From contig JBHIET010000036.1 in NCBI GenBank assembly GCA_046760785.1, forward strand, positions 1-32,746: 32,746 nucleotides of DNA. The letters are read 5' to 3'. This DNA comes from JBHIET01 sp046760785 (lineage in GTDB: Bacteria > Chloroflexota > Anaerolineae > B4-G1). The translations under genes and the position numbers were made by a program. The notes under the pieces were generated by a model. It did no database searches, had not been told where the DNA came from, and was given only the letters and a program-made list of their open reading frames with translations. Position 1 is the stretch's first letter; each line of letters opens with the position of its first letter. This document shows, piece after piece, positions 16,601 through 23,262 of the stretch.

Positions 16601-16731
16601 GTCACGAGCAGGACCGCCAGCATCAGGATGGCGGCGACGCGGAGCAACTGGTGCACGCCGGTTCGCTCTCTGGTGCGGCGGCGCTGGCGGCGCTGCAGGG
16701 CGATGTATCGAACGATGCGAATTGGTGTCAC
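13663..16731 (-). CDS. Class A penicillin-binding protein (PBP1A-type) with C-terminal Ig-like extension
   Basis: This bifunctional peptidoglycan synthase has 1022 residues, longer than most class A PBPs. A cytosolic basic tail and one membrane helix (about 31-54) lead to the GT51 glycosyltransferase. That domain has IEDRNFWENPGINPRG with catalytic E124, and QGGSSITQQLVKN. The transpeptidase has S440-x-x-K443 (PGSSFKPF), S498-Y-N500 and K647-T-G-T650. After about residue 770 there is a Cys-containing linker, and from about 830 two beta domains (IISPGPYSYVRSTVPITGNAKGG and LDLTYPENGAVYEYG). These domains resemble Ig-like or carbohydrate/cell-wall-binding modules. The start is GTG at 16731 with GGAGGG upstream. 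It is transcribed from its own promoter, divergently from sua5. Confidence 0.95.
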   Translation of the reverse strand: MTPIRIVRYIALQRRQRRRTRERTGVHQLLRVAAILMLAVLLVTVGVVVSGVSGVYGAYAYFTRDLPEPEVIKAAEENFETTKIYDRSGQVLLYEVIDPFGGDRTWVTLDQTPEDLICATIAIEDRNFWENPGINPRGIARAFWANVRGQQIQGGSSITQQLVKNIVIEPERRIVSAEGPEWKDYERKITEILLAYRISQKYSKEQILEWYLNTNFYGSLAYGIEAAARVYFGKSVGDLTLAESATLAAIPQYPGMNPFDNPEAARERQHLVLDAMVDQGCITPEEAVAAKYEPWDLAEFTERFDMTAPHFSVYVRKLLEGMFGPETVYRGGLRVYTTIDLDLQEQAQCVARTQVRRLSGEDEETVIQEAIDNGCEAAQFLPPLRSYDVGRDHNVNNAAVVVIRPATGEILAMVGSLDYWDETIDGHFNVAADGSRQPGSSFKPFTYVTLLSQGYNAARMFLDVRTAFQQPNGIPYVPENYDRKYHGPQRLRLALARSYNIPAVAALQLAGVDNVIRTAHRMGINTLDRGLDYYGLSLTLGGGEVRLLDMVYAFSVFANGGRMYGAPVPEDQRRSGYRELNPVAILRVEDRDGNVLYEYDQPESRDILSPQLAYLMNSILSDRRSRWAAMGYPNALELSNDRPAAAKTGTTNDFRDAWTIGYTPQLAAGVWLGNSDNSEMKNLPGLRGAAPVWHAVMEYALQDEEIVPFERPDGLVERSVCAVSGKLPTEHCPTVNELFIPGTEPTEHCNIHRTFLVNRETGRLCTVHTPPELCEERVYEVYPPEAADWIASLPEDRRPATPPTEYDTIYGPSRSDADVAIISPGPYSYVRSTVPITGNAKGGDFNFYRLVFGEGLNPSEWIQIGAEHGNQVDHNILEFWDTSGLDGLYSLRLSVVDHSTALREATIQVTVDNISPTLDLTYPENGAVYEYGHDEWANVNAEVEDYSIARVEFYEYPGDKGNEPAEGSLEPFAVRTIPPFNVNWTIGEVGKHTFYVIAVDAAGNTTKSDPVTIKVVLREEEK

Positions 16732-16763
16732 GATTCAGCACTCCCTCCACACGATGTATGCGA

Positions 16764-16792
16764 ATCGTACCAGAAAGCGGGCAGATTGGCAA
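16764..16792 (-). promoter_or_regulatory. Promoter of the class A PBP gene
   Basis: On the minus strand TTGCCA (16787-16792), a 17-nt spacer, and TACGAT (16764-16769) with a TGG extended -10. It lies 32 bases before the GTG start. Confidence 0.65.
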
Positions 16793-16853
16793 GTCGGGGA
16801 CAGGTACAATGGATGCGAACGGCTCTCTCGATGAGGAATGGGGCTGGACGAAG

Positions 16854-16882
16854 TTGACGGTGTGCATGAGCCATGTTATACT
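16854..16882 (+). promoter_or_regulatory. Promoter of sua5-cysC
   Basis: TTGACG (16854-16859), a 17-nt spacer, and TATACT (16877-16882) match the sigma-70 consensus at 10 of 12 bases. This promoter rules out the longer upstream reading of the sua5 frame. It leaves a leader of about 39 nt with no obvious Shine-Dalgarno. Confidence 0.75.
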
Positions 16883-16927
16883 TCGACGCCAACGTGCTTT
16901 TGCGCAATCGCGCATGTGCATAGGCTG

Positions 16928-17581
16928 ATGCCGATGAAGGCTGAGGTTATCCACGCAGGTAGTGAGAGTGCGCAGCGTCGCGCCGTCGAGGTGTTGCAGG
17001 CCGGGGGGCTGGTCGCTTTCCCCACCGACACCGTCTACGGTTTGGCGGCATTTCCATGGGGTGTGGACGCCGTAGCCCGTTTGTACGAAGTCAAGCAGCG
17101 TCCAGCAGATAGGCCCATTCCGCTCCTGCTGTCTGATGCCAGCCAGTTGAGCCGTGTTGCCACACTCCCGCCCCGATTCAGACGCCCGTTCAGACGATTG
17201 AGCGCTTACTTCTGGCCCGGTGGGCTGACGCTGGTGCTGCACAAAACCGAGAGCGTGCCCAGCGCAATTAGCCCCGGCTCCACTGTGGCCGTGCGCATAC
17301 CTGACTTGCCGTTGGCCCACAATCTCATTCAGGCGGCAGGGGGCATACTGGCCGTCACCAGTGCGAACATCTCTGGCCAGCCCAATTCCATCACCGCTCA
17401 GGAGGTCGAGGTGCACCTGGGGGACCGGATAGACCTGATCCTCGACGGCGGTCCCTGTCGAGGGGGCGTCCCGTCCAGCATCCTCGACTGCACCGTCTCT
17501 CCCCCGGCACTGCTGCGGCACGGGGCTGTCTCCGAAGCGGCCCTGCGCGCGGCCATCGGCTCCATCAAAATCCCAGACTAA
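16928..17581 (+). CDS. L-threonylcarbamoyladenylate synthase (Sua5/YrdC/TsaC family)
   Basis: The enzyme makes threonylcarbamoyl-AMP from threonine, bicarbonate and ATP for the t6A modification of tRNAs reading ANN codons. The 217-residue YrdC domain has the expected features: GLVAFPTDTVYGLAA, the basic substrate loop KQRPADRPIPLLL, FWPGGLTLVL, VAVRIPD and VTSANISGQP. It is the short YrdC type without the extra Sua5 domain. ATG at 16928 (or 16934) is chosen because the promoter ends at 16882. cysC follows 14 bases later. Confidence 0.92.
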   Translation: MPMKAEVIHAGSESAQRRAVEVLQAGGLVAFPTDTVYGLAAFPWGVDAVARLYEVKQRPADRPIPLLLSDASQLSRVATLPPRFRRPFRRLSAYFWPGGLTLVLHKTESVPSAISPGSTVAVRIPDLPLAHNLIQAAGGILAVTSANISGQPNSITAQEVEVHLGDRIDLILDGGPCRGGVPSSILDCTVSPPALLRHGAVSEAALRAAIGSIKIPD

Positions 17582-17595
17582 GGAGTTGTAGAACA

Positions 17596-18135
17596 GTGTG
17601 TGATCAGAGGGGTTTCACCTTGTGGTTCACCGGCCTCTCAGGGTCGGGTAAGACCGCCATCGCCAAACTGGTCGAGCGGGAGCTGCTCGACCGGGGCCTC
17701 AAGGTCGAGAGGTTGGACGGCGACATCGTACGCCAGAGCCTAACCCGCGACCTGGGGTTCAGCAAGGAGGACCGGGACAAGAATATCGAGCGGGTGACGT
17801 TCGTGGCGAAACTGCTCACCCGCAACGGCGTGGCGGTCCTCTGCTCATTCATCTCCCCCTACCGGGAGCGGCGGGCCAGGTCACGCCAGGAGATCGGCGA
17901 GTTCATCGAGGTCTACGTCGAGTGCCCGGTGGAGGTGTGCGTCCAGCGGGACGTGAAGGGGTTGTACGCGCAGGCTTTTGCCGGGGAGATTGAGAACTTC
18001 ACGGGTGTCTCCGACCCTTATGAGGAGCCGGAGAACCCAGAGCTCGTCTGCCACACGGCGCAGGAGACGGTCGAGGATAGCGCAGCGAAGATCATCGCTT
18101 ATTTGGAGGAGCAAGGGTATTTTTCAGCGGTGTGA
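17596..18135 (+). CDS. cysC: Adenylylsulfate (APS) kinase
   Basis: The enzyme phosphorylates APS to PAPS in sulfate activation. The 179-residue protein has the P-loop GLSGSGKT (13-20), LDGDIVRQSL, the DLGFSKEDRDKNIERV segment and the SFISPYRERR loop, all conserved in CysC. The GTG start has AGGAG 10 nt upstream, partly in the sua5 stop. No sulfurylase or reductase gene is nearby, so PAPS may serve sulfotransfer or assimilation encoded elsewhere. Confidence 0.95.
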   Translation: MCDQRGFTLWFTGLSGSGKTAIAKLVERELLDRGLKVERLDGDIVRQSLTRDLGFSKEDRDKNIERVTFVAKLLTRNGVAVLCSFISPYRERRARSRQEIGEFIEVYVECPVEVCVQRDVKGLYAQAFAGEIENFTGVSDPYEEPENPELVCHTAQETVEDSAAKIIAYLEEQGYFSAV

Positions 18136-18215
18136 GAGGGCCGGCGTAGGTGCTGTTCGTTGACAGATATAACGCCCTCAGCACACAGGTTGAATGACGA
18201 CGGGGGGAGGGTCCT

Positions 18216-19380
18216 GTGAGCAGAAAGCGGTCACATAAACGAAAAAAGCGTGCTGCGACACCACGTAGACAACGGAAGCCGTCTAGCCGTCGGGCGGCCC
18301 CGCCACCCAGCCGGGACGAGCGGCGGCTGCGAGACCGCATCCAGGAGTGGTACATCCACGACTACGTCACCTCCGAGGGGGAGCGCATCATTGACCTCTT
18401 CGCCGCCGAGGTGGGGCCGCGGCTTCCCCCCGGCCCGGCGGCGGATGCTCGACGACTGGCGACGTACCAACCGCTGCCGGCTGTTCAAGGTACAGGCGGT
18501 CGAGCCGGGCGTCGGCCTGACGGTGCAAGACCTGCTCAGCGGCGAGGTTATGGAGGTCAACGACATCTCCGCCTCCCACGCCCTGGTGAAGCGGCAGATC
18601 CTCCTGGCCCGCCCGCTGCTGACGAGGGACCGGCTGCACTTTACCGGCATCGTGATTCCCCTCCCGCCGATGTACAAGCCCGACCTGCTGGATTTTGCCC
18701 GGGAACTATGGAAGCAGTACCGGGCGGAGCACCCCCGGGCATCGGTGGACGATTTCTATCGAGACCACAGCCTCGACCTCTACCACCGCCTGGTGGAAAT
18801 CACCACCGCGCCGCCCCCCCCGTCTACACACCGGAGGGCCACCCGGTGACGCCCAGCACGGCCCGCTACGCCGTGACTGACCCCCGGACGGTCGAGGAGC
18901 GGCTGGATCAGGCGGAGGAGTTCATCTACGCGAGGCCAGCAGACGAAGATGAGACGGCGCTGGCCTACAACTGGCTGCTGAGAGGTCGCTCACACGTGCC
19001 TGAGAGCCCTATGGGAGAGAGAGGAAAGATTCCCAAGACAACTGTGACGGCGGGGCCGGGCGAGCCTGTATACCTCTTCCTCCCCGGCGCCACGGTGGGA
19101 ACCCTTGCCGAAGATTGAGGAGGCTATTTCCCGCCAGATGATGACCGCCCAGTACGCGGAGTGGCTTGACACCCCGGTGCCCGCGCTGGACGGGAGATCC
19201 CCGCGCCAGGCAGCCGGCGACCCGGCGATGCGGGAGCAGTTGGAGGAACTGTTGAAAGCCATCGAGTATATGGAAGAGCGGCGGCGGGCGGGCGAGCCCT
19301 ACATTGACATCACGGACCTGCGACGCAAACTGGGGCTGCCCCGCGCTGAGAGCTCCACGGCTGCAGAGACCCTCCGATGA
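18216..19380 (+). pseudogene. Broken uncharacterised gene with at least three frame changes
   Basis: One protein can be assembled only by switching frames. Frame one (GTG 18216 with GGGGGAGG) gives a basic N-terminus and DERRLRDRIQEWYIHDYVTS. Near the C6 run at 18426-18431 sense moves to another frame (RRRMLDDWRRTNRCRLFKV, VEPGVGLTVQDLLSGEVMEV, HALVKRQILLARPL), which would stop at 18849. At the C8 run 18814-18821 it returns to the first frame (PRTVEERLDQAEEFIYARP, TALAYNWLLRGRSHVPES), ending at 19118. A last block from about 19090 is again shifted and contains YAEWLDTPVPALDGRSPRQA. That final segment resembles the C-terminal region of SEC-C or MbcA/ParS-like proteins. The frame switches at C-homopolymers could be decay or sequencing errors, but the last switch also seems to lack intervening protein. 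Confidence 0.7.
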
Positions 19381-21803
19381 CCGCCAACCAACCAACTAAC
19401 CAACTAACCAACCGTCCATCCATTCCCCCATCCTACCTCGCGCCTCTCCTCGTATTCCTGATTACGCTCGCCCTTTACATCGCCACCGCCGCCCCGGCCA
19501 CTCTCTTCGGCGACCCATCCGAGTATCAATTCATCCCCGCCATACTCGGCATCGCCCATCCGCCGGGCTACGCCTTCTACACCCTGCTGGCGAAACTCTG
19601 GCAGACCCTCATCCCGCTGGGCAGCATCGCCTACCGCACCAACCTCCTGGCCGCCGCCGTCGGTGCCTGGACCGTCACCGCCGTCTACCTCACTGTCTGC
19701 GAATTACGAAATACGAAACACGCCTCCCACATCATCGCTCCCCTTTTTGCAGCCCTGAGTCTCGCGGCCTCCCCTGACCTGTGGCAACACTCCATCCATG
19801 CCAACGCTCACATCGTCAGTGTCGCACTGGCTGCCGCCCACCTCTGGCTCCTGGTCCACTGGTGGCGCACTAAGAAAGATCGCTATCTGGCCGCCTTCGC
19901 CCTCACCCTGGGGTGGGCCGTCACCCACCACCCCATCACCCTGATGGGTATCCCGGCCTACGGCTTCTTCATCCTGGTCGTGCGCCCTCGCATCCTGCGC
20001 CAGTGGCGGACGTTGCTGTGGCTGGCCGGGTGTCTGCTGCTGGGGCTGGCCCCGCTCCTATACTACCCCCTGCGCAGCCCCAGCGCCCCCTTCGGCCCCA
20101 CCGACATGCGCACCTGGGAGGGGTTCTGGCGGCACGCCACCGCCCAGGGACTGCGGGTCAACCTGTTCCACTTCGGCCTGCCCGACCAACCCGACCGGGC
20201 GCTGGTCCTCTGGTCTCTCCTACGGCTCCAGTTCTCCCTCCCTGTCATCATCCTTATCGTTGTGGGATTGATCTGGATCGCTCGTCGCGCTCCTAAGCCC
20301 TCTATACTCATCTATTCGTTCCTTCTCACCCATCTTCTCTTCACCCTTAACACCGTCCAGGACGTGATGGCCTACCTGCTCATCCCCTTTGCAGCCCTGG
20401 CAATCGCCGCAGGCGCCGGCGTCCTCGCCCTGACCAACCTCCTGACCCGCTCAATTCGTAATCCGCAATTGTTCATTGTTCATTGTTCATTGTTCATTCT
20501 CCTCCTCCCCTGGCCCTTCATCCAAGCTGGCCTCAATCTTTCCCGTGGCATCTCCCTCCGCGACTTCACCGCCGCTGAGGAATACGTCGCCGCCGTCTAC
20601 GACCGCTTCGCCGGGCGCGGCGAGGGTGCGGTGCTGCTCTCCGACTGGGAGCACCTGACCCCTCTCTGGGTCCACATCTACACCCAGGGGGAATCGCTGA
20701 GCGAGGGGGACGTGAAACTGGTTTACGTCAACCCCGCCAATCCGTGGGTAGAGAGCGTATGGCAACACATCGAGGAGGGGCCGATCTACGTCGTGGGCTA
20801 CCGGCCTTCCGTGCGTGACGCCGGCTTCCGCCTGCTGCCCGACGGCCCCTTCTACCAAGTCGTCGCCCCGCCAGCTAGCGCCACCCCACCCCACCCCTTC
20901 GACGTCTGGGCCGACGACCGCGTCCACATCCTGGGCTACGACCTCAGCCCCCACCCTGGCCTTCCCCCACGGGCGAGGGAGGGAACGGGAGGGGGTGTCC
21001 GCGCAGGTGAGTCGCTGGTGTTGACTCTCTACCAGAGTGTGCTTGAGCCGATGGAGGGTATATGGATGCCCTACGCGCAACTCGGTCCAGTAGAGGCGCG
21101 GTGGACCACAGACAGCCGCTTGCTCACACCTCAGTGGCTGCCCGGGGAAGTGGTGGTGGAGCGATACGAACTGCCGCTTCCTTTCACCCTGCCGCCAGGG
21201 GAATACCCGCTCAAGCTAGGCTACGCCGATCTGAGCGGCGGGCGGGCGGAACTGGGGCTCTCCAACGGCGGGAATGCGGCAGAACTGGCAACCATCACTG
21301 TCTTACCTCCCCCCCCTCTTTCCTCCCCATTGAGAGGGATGAAAGGGGAGGCGCTGGCAAACCTGGATAACCAGGTGGCGCTGATGGGGGCGCGAGCGCG
21401 AGCAGGCTGGCAGACGCGCCAGGCCCCGTGGGAGGAGCCGCTGATCGTCCGGGCAGGGCGGCCCCTGCACCTCACCCTGACCTGGCGCGCCCTGGCCTCC
21501 CCCTACGAAAGTTACACCGTCTTCATCCACCTGATAGATGGCGCGGACCGCCCCGTCATCGGCCACGACTACACCCCCCTGGGTGGCTCCTGCCCCACCT
21601 ACCTGTGGTTTCCCAAGTGGCTGCCTGGGCAGACCCTGAACGATCCCTACCGGCTGATCATCCCGGACGATCTACCGCCGGGCGACTACTGGCTGGAGGT
21701 GGGGATGTACGGGATGACTTCCCTTCGTCGCCTTCTTGTGGTAGACTTAGAGGGAAACCTGGCCGGTGACCGGGTCATCCTGGGGGCGGTACGGGTGGAG
21801 TAG
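19377..21803 (+). CDS. DUF2723 polytopic membrane protein (glycosyltransferase-like)
   Basis: This 808-residue protein has about ten hydrophobic segments in residues 20-400 and a large soluble C-terminal half. The N-terminus carries the DUF2723 signature: FGDPSEYQFIPAILGIAHPP followed by GYAFYTLL, and an HPITLMGIPAY segment. The family (TMEM260-like, GT-C fold) is thought to transfer sugars from lipid carriers, and the acceptor is unknown here. The start ATG overlaps the preceding stop (ATGA). The coding region is unusual in carrying at least five microrepeats: AACCAACT at its start, ATTACGAAATACGAAACACG (19703-19722), four TTGTTCA copies (20469-20496), and C-rich/G-rich palindromes around 20950-21000 and 21306-21351. 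These give odd peptides such as NQPTNQLTN, RNTKHASH and LFIVHCSLFI without breaking the frame. Confidence 0.85.
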   Translation: MTANQPTNQLTNRPSIPPSYLAPLLVFLITLALYIATAAPATLFGDPSEYQFIPAILGIAHPPGYAFYTLLAKLWQTLIPLGSIAYRTNLLAAAVGAWTVTAVYLTVCELRNTKHASHIIAPLFAALSLAASPDLWQHSIHANAHIVSVALAAAHLWLLVHWWRTKKDRYLAAFALTLGWAVTHHPITLMGIPAYGFFILVVRPRILRQWRTLLWLAGCLLLGLAPLLYYPLRSPSAPFGPTDMRTWEGFWRHATAQGLRVNLFHFGLPDQPDRALVLWSLLRLQFSLPVIILIVVGLIWIARRAPKPSILIYSFLLTHLLFTLNTVQDVMAYLLIPFAALAIAAGAGVLALTNLLTRSIRNPQLFIVHCSLFILLLPWPFIQAGLNLSRGISLRDFTAAEEYVAAVYDRFAGRGEGAVLLSDWEHLTPLWVHIYTQGESLSEGDVKLVYVNPANPWVESVWQHIEEGPIYVVGYRPSVRDAGFRLLPDGPFYQVVAPPASATPPHPFDVWADDRVHILGYDLSPHPGLPPRAREGTGGGVRAGESLVLTLYQSVLEPMEGIWMPYAQLGPVEARWTTDSRLLTPQWLPGEVVVERYELPLPFTLPPGEYPLKLGYADLSGGRAELGLSNGGNAAELATITVLPPPPLSSPLRGMKGEALANLDNQVALMGARARAGWQTRQAPWEEPLIVRAGRPLHLTLTWRALASPYESYTVFIHLIDGADRPVIGHDYTPLGGSCPTYLWFPKWLPGQTLNDPYRLIIPDDLPPGDYWLEVGMYGMTSLRRLLVVDLEGNLAGDRVILGAVRVE
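19386..19413. repeat. AACCAACT microrepeat, copy 2
   Basis: These 28 bases are identical to 1364-1391. Here they are in plus orientation and form codons 4-12 of the DUF2723 gene. Confidence 0.85.
19703..19722. repeat. TACGAAATACGAAACACG-type microrepeat
   Basis: This A-rich block in a GC-rich gene encodes LRNTKHA in frame. It differs sharply in base composition from its surroundings and is of the same style as the ACGTTT blocks at 23231 and 29832. Confidence 0.6.
20469..20496. repeat. Tandem heptanucleotide repeat TTGTTCA x4
   Basis: Four exact copies in a row start at 20469, 20476, 20483 and 20490. They encode part of a hydrophobic stretch of the DUF2723 protein. A seven-base unit shifts the frame at each gain or loss, so this is a potential phase-variation site. 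Confidence 0.85.
21306..21351. repeat. Imperfect C-rich/G-rich palindrome
   Basis: A left arm of C-rich sequence (CCCCTCTTTCCTCCCC) faces a right arm (GAGAGGGATGAAAGGGGAGG) around ATTG. It is in frame in the DUF2723 gene and includes an eight-C run. A related C/G-rich block lies near 20950-21000. Confidence 0.55.
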
Positions 21804-21867
21804 GCTTCGACGTGAAGGCCTCGGCTTAGCACTCGGCGTGAGCTCGGTCGAACGCTCCGTCGAAGCC
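21803..21867. repeat. Palindromic intergenic microrepeat
   Basis: GGCTTCGACG (21803-21812) and CGTCGAAGCC (21858-21867) are exact inverted copies. The 45 bases between them contain further CTCGGC/GCCGAG-like pairings. It starts at the last base of the DUF2723 stop codon and fills the gap before DUF4446. Confidence 0.75.
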
Positions 21868-21890
21868 CTCAGCCGAACGGAGGTAAAGGA

Positions 21891-22388
21891 ATGGACGTTG
21901 CGCTGTTGATCTGGGCGGTGGCCCTGACAATCCTGGTGGTCGTCGGCATCGTGTGGATACTCGACCTGCAGGCCAGGCAAAGTCGGCTACAACGCCGCGA
22001 GACGCTATTCACCGGGGGAGCGAAAGGAGAGAGCCCCAACCTCGCTGCGGCGCTGGAGAACCTGGCCTCTCGCCTTTCGGAGGCGAACGCACGCGCTGAA
22101 CGATTGGTGGCACACACCCAGCAGATTGACGAGACCCTGGCCCACGCTGTGCAGGGTGTGGGACTGGTGCGCTTCCGTGCCTTTCAGGACACCGGTGGTG
22201 ACCAGAGTTTCTCGTTGGCATTGGCAGATGGCGAGGGAAATGGCGTGGTTGTCTCGGCGCTTTACGGCCGTGGCGCGACGCGCCTCTACGCCAAGCCGGT
22301 CCAGGGCTGGCTCTCACGCAAGGCGCTGAGCAAGGAAGAAGAGAAGGCCCTCGCGCAGGCACGTCAGGTCGTCGTCGGTCACGATTGA
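21891..22388 (+). CDS. DUF4446 family protein
   Basis: This 165-residue protein has one N-terminal membrane helix (about 4-24) and a heptad-like region (LAAALENLASRLSEANARAE). The conserved DUF4446 core is QGVGLVRFRAFQDTGGDQSFSLALADGEGNGVVVSALYGR followed by YAKPVQ. Function is unknown. The family is widespread in Firmicutes and Chloroflexota near chromosome and envelope genes. The start has GGAGG 7 nt upstream. It neighbours a bactofilin, but the latter has its own promoter at the end of this gene. Confidence 0.88.
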   Translation: MDVALLIWAVALTILVVVGIVWILDLQARQSRLQRRETLFTGGAKGESPNLAAALENLASRLSEANARAERLVAHTQQIDETLAHAVQGVGLVRFRAFQDTGGDQSFSLALADGEGNGVVVSALYGRGATRLYAKPVQGWLSRKALSKEEEKALAQARQVVVGHD

Positions 22389-22413
22389 CAAAAACCTGAC
22401 GCTGATGTATCAT
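22385..22413 (+). promoter_or_regulatory. Promoter of the bactofilin gene
   Basis: A perfect -35 TTGACA (22385-22390), a 17-nt spacer, and TATCAT (22408-22413). It overlaps the DUF4446 stop codon and lies about 60 bases before the bactofilin start. Confidence 0.75.
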
Positions 22414-22473
22414 TTAGACAATACTCTGTTGCGACCGCACTAAAGCATCATTACAGAACATAAGGAGGTACCC

Positions 22474-22938
22474 GTGTTCAAGAGAGGACAGATGGCCAAA
22501 ACCCCTCCTGTGGCTCCTGCTTCCAAGATCGAGACCATTGTAGGCCCTAATGCCTACTTCCGGGGCGATATCCAGTCCGACGGCGGTGTCCGCGTTGATG
22601 GCATCTTCGAGGGAAACATTGACATCACCGGCAACCTGGTCATCGGCGAAGGGGCGAAAATCATCGCCGAGATCAGGGCCAACAACATTTCCATCTCTGG
22701 TGCAGTCAAGGGCAACGTCAATGGCAACCGGGTGGAGATACTGGAGACCGGCCGGGTGTGGGGTGACCTGACCATCAACTCGCTGCTGCTCAACGAAGGG
22801 GCTTACCTGCGTGGGCAGACCACGATGCACGGCGACATTGAGCCCCCGATGATCGAGCCCCCCAAACCCCGGCCTGCTGCTGAGCCCGCCAGCACCACAA
22901 TCGTGGACGTAGAACCAAGGCTCCAGGTGGACGAATAG
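22474..22938 (+). CDS. Bactofilin (polymer-forming cytoskeletal protein)
   Basis: This 154-residue protein has the bactofilin beta-helix core at about residues 19-115. It contains repeats such as IVGPNAYFRGDIQSDGGVRV, DGIFEGNI, LVIGEGAKIIAEI, GNRVEILETGRVWGDL and NEGAYLRGQTTMHG. The ends are proline-rich and disordered. Bactofilins self-assemble at the membrane and help place cell-wall enzymes, which fits the shape cluster 300 bases away. The GTG start has AAGGAGGT at ideal spacing. It is a single-gene unit with its own promoter and terminator. Confidence 0.95.
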   Translation: MFKRGQMAKTPPVAPASKIETIVGPNAYFRGDIQSDGGVRVDGIFEGNIDITGNLVIGEGAKIIAEIRANNISISGAVKGNVNGNRVEILETGRVWGDLTINSLLLNEGAYLRGQTTMHGDIEPPMIEPPKPRPAAEPASTTIVDVEPRLQVDE

Positions 22939-22959
22939 CGTCGGCATCGAGAGAAAGAG

Positions 22960-22995
22960 CCCCGCCATGCTCCTGTTGTGGTGGGGTTTTTCTTT
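22960..22995 (+). terminator. Rho-independent terminator after bactofilin
   Basis: CCCCGCCA (22960-22967) pairs with TGGTGGGG (22979-22986), one G-T pair, 11-base loop. TTTTTCTTT follows. Confidence 0.9.
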
Positions 22996-23061
22996 GCAAT
23001 TACACGTAACTACTTTGACAATGTCAGATTAACATAAAGCGGGCTGCACTTGCTCGCCGGT

Positions 23062-23206
23062 GCTCGTAGCCCCCGTCCTCGGGGGCGTCTCAAACGAGAT
23101 TTGCCCGGAGAACACGTCCTTGTCCCCAAGGACGTCGCCAGCGAGAGCATCTTACCCCGAGCGGTTATTCTCCGCATGGGACGCCCCCGGGACAGGGGCT
23201 GGGAGC
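23062..23206. repeat. Structured palindromic element (MITE- or REP-like), about 145 bp
   Basis: The left arm (23062-23091) and the reverse complement of the right arm (23178-23206) agree at about 25 of 29 bases. Inside are two perfect small hairpins: GCCCCCG-TCCT-CGGGGGC, and CGTCCTTG-TCCC-CAAGGACG at 23115-23134. There is also a GGAGAA/TTCTCC pairing. There is no open reading frame of note. It lies between the bactofilin terminator and the end of DUF362, and could be a non-autonomous mobile element or a structured RNA. Confidence 0.7.
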
Positions 23207-23230
23207 AGCGTCTGAGTAGTTACTCCATTC

Positions 23231-23262
23231 TTACGTTTTACGTTTCACGCTTTCACGTTTCA
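23231..23262. repeat. ACGTTT/CACG microrepeat, copy 1
   Basis: This low-complexity run of TTACG, TTTTACG, TTTCACG and CTTTCACG units overlaps the last codons and the stop of DUF362. A segment agrees at 16 of 17 bases with the reverse complement of 29832-29855. Confidence 0.7.

Noticed and set aside
16838..16927. Longer N-terminus of the Sua5 family protein
   Set aside because: The promoter -10 lies within it and the family begins just before GGLVAFPTDTVYG.
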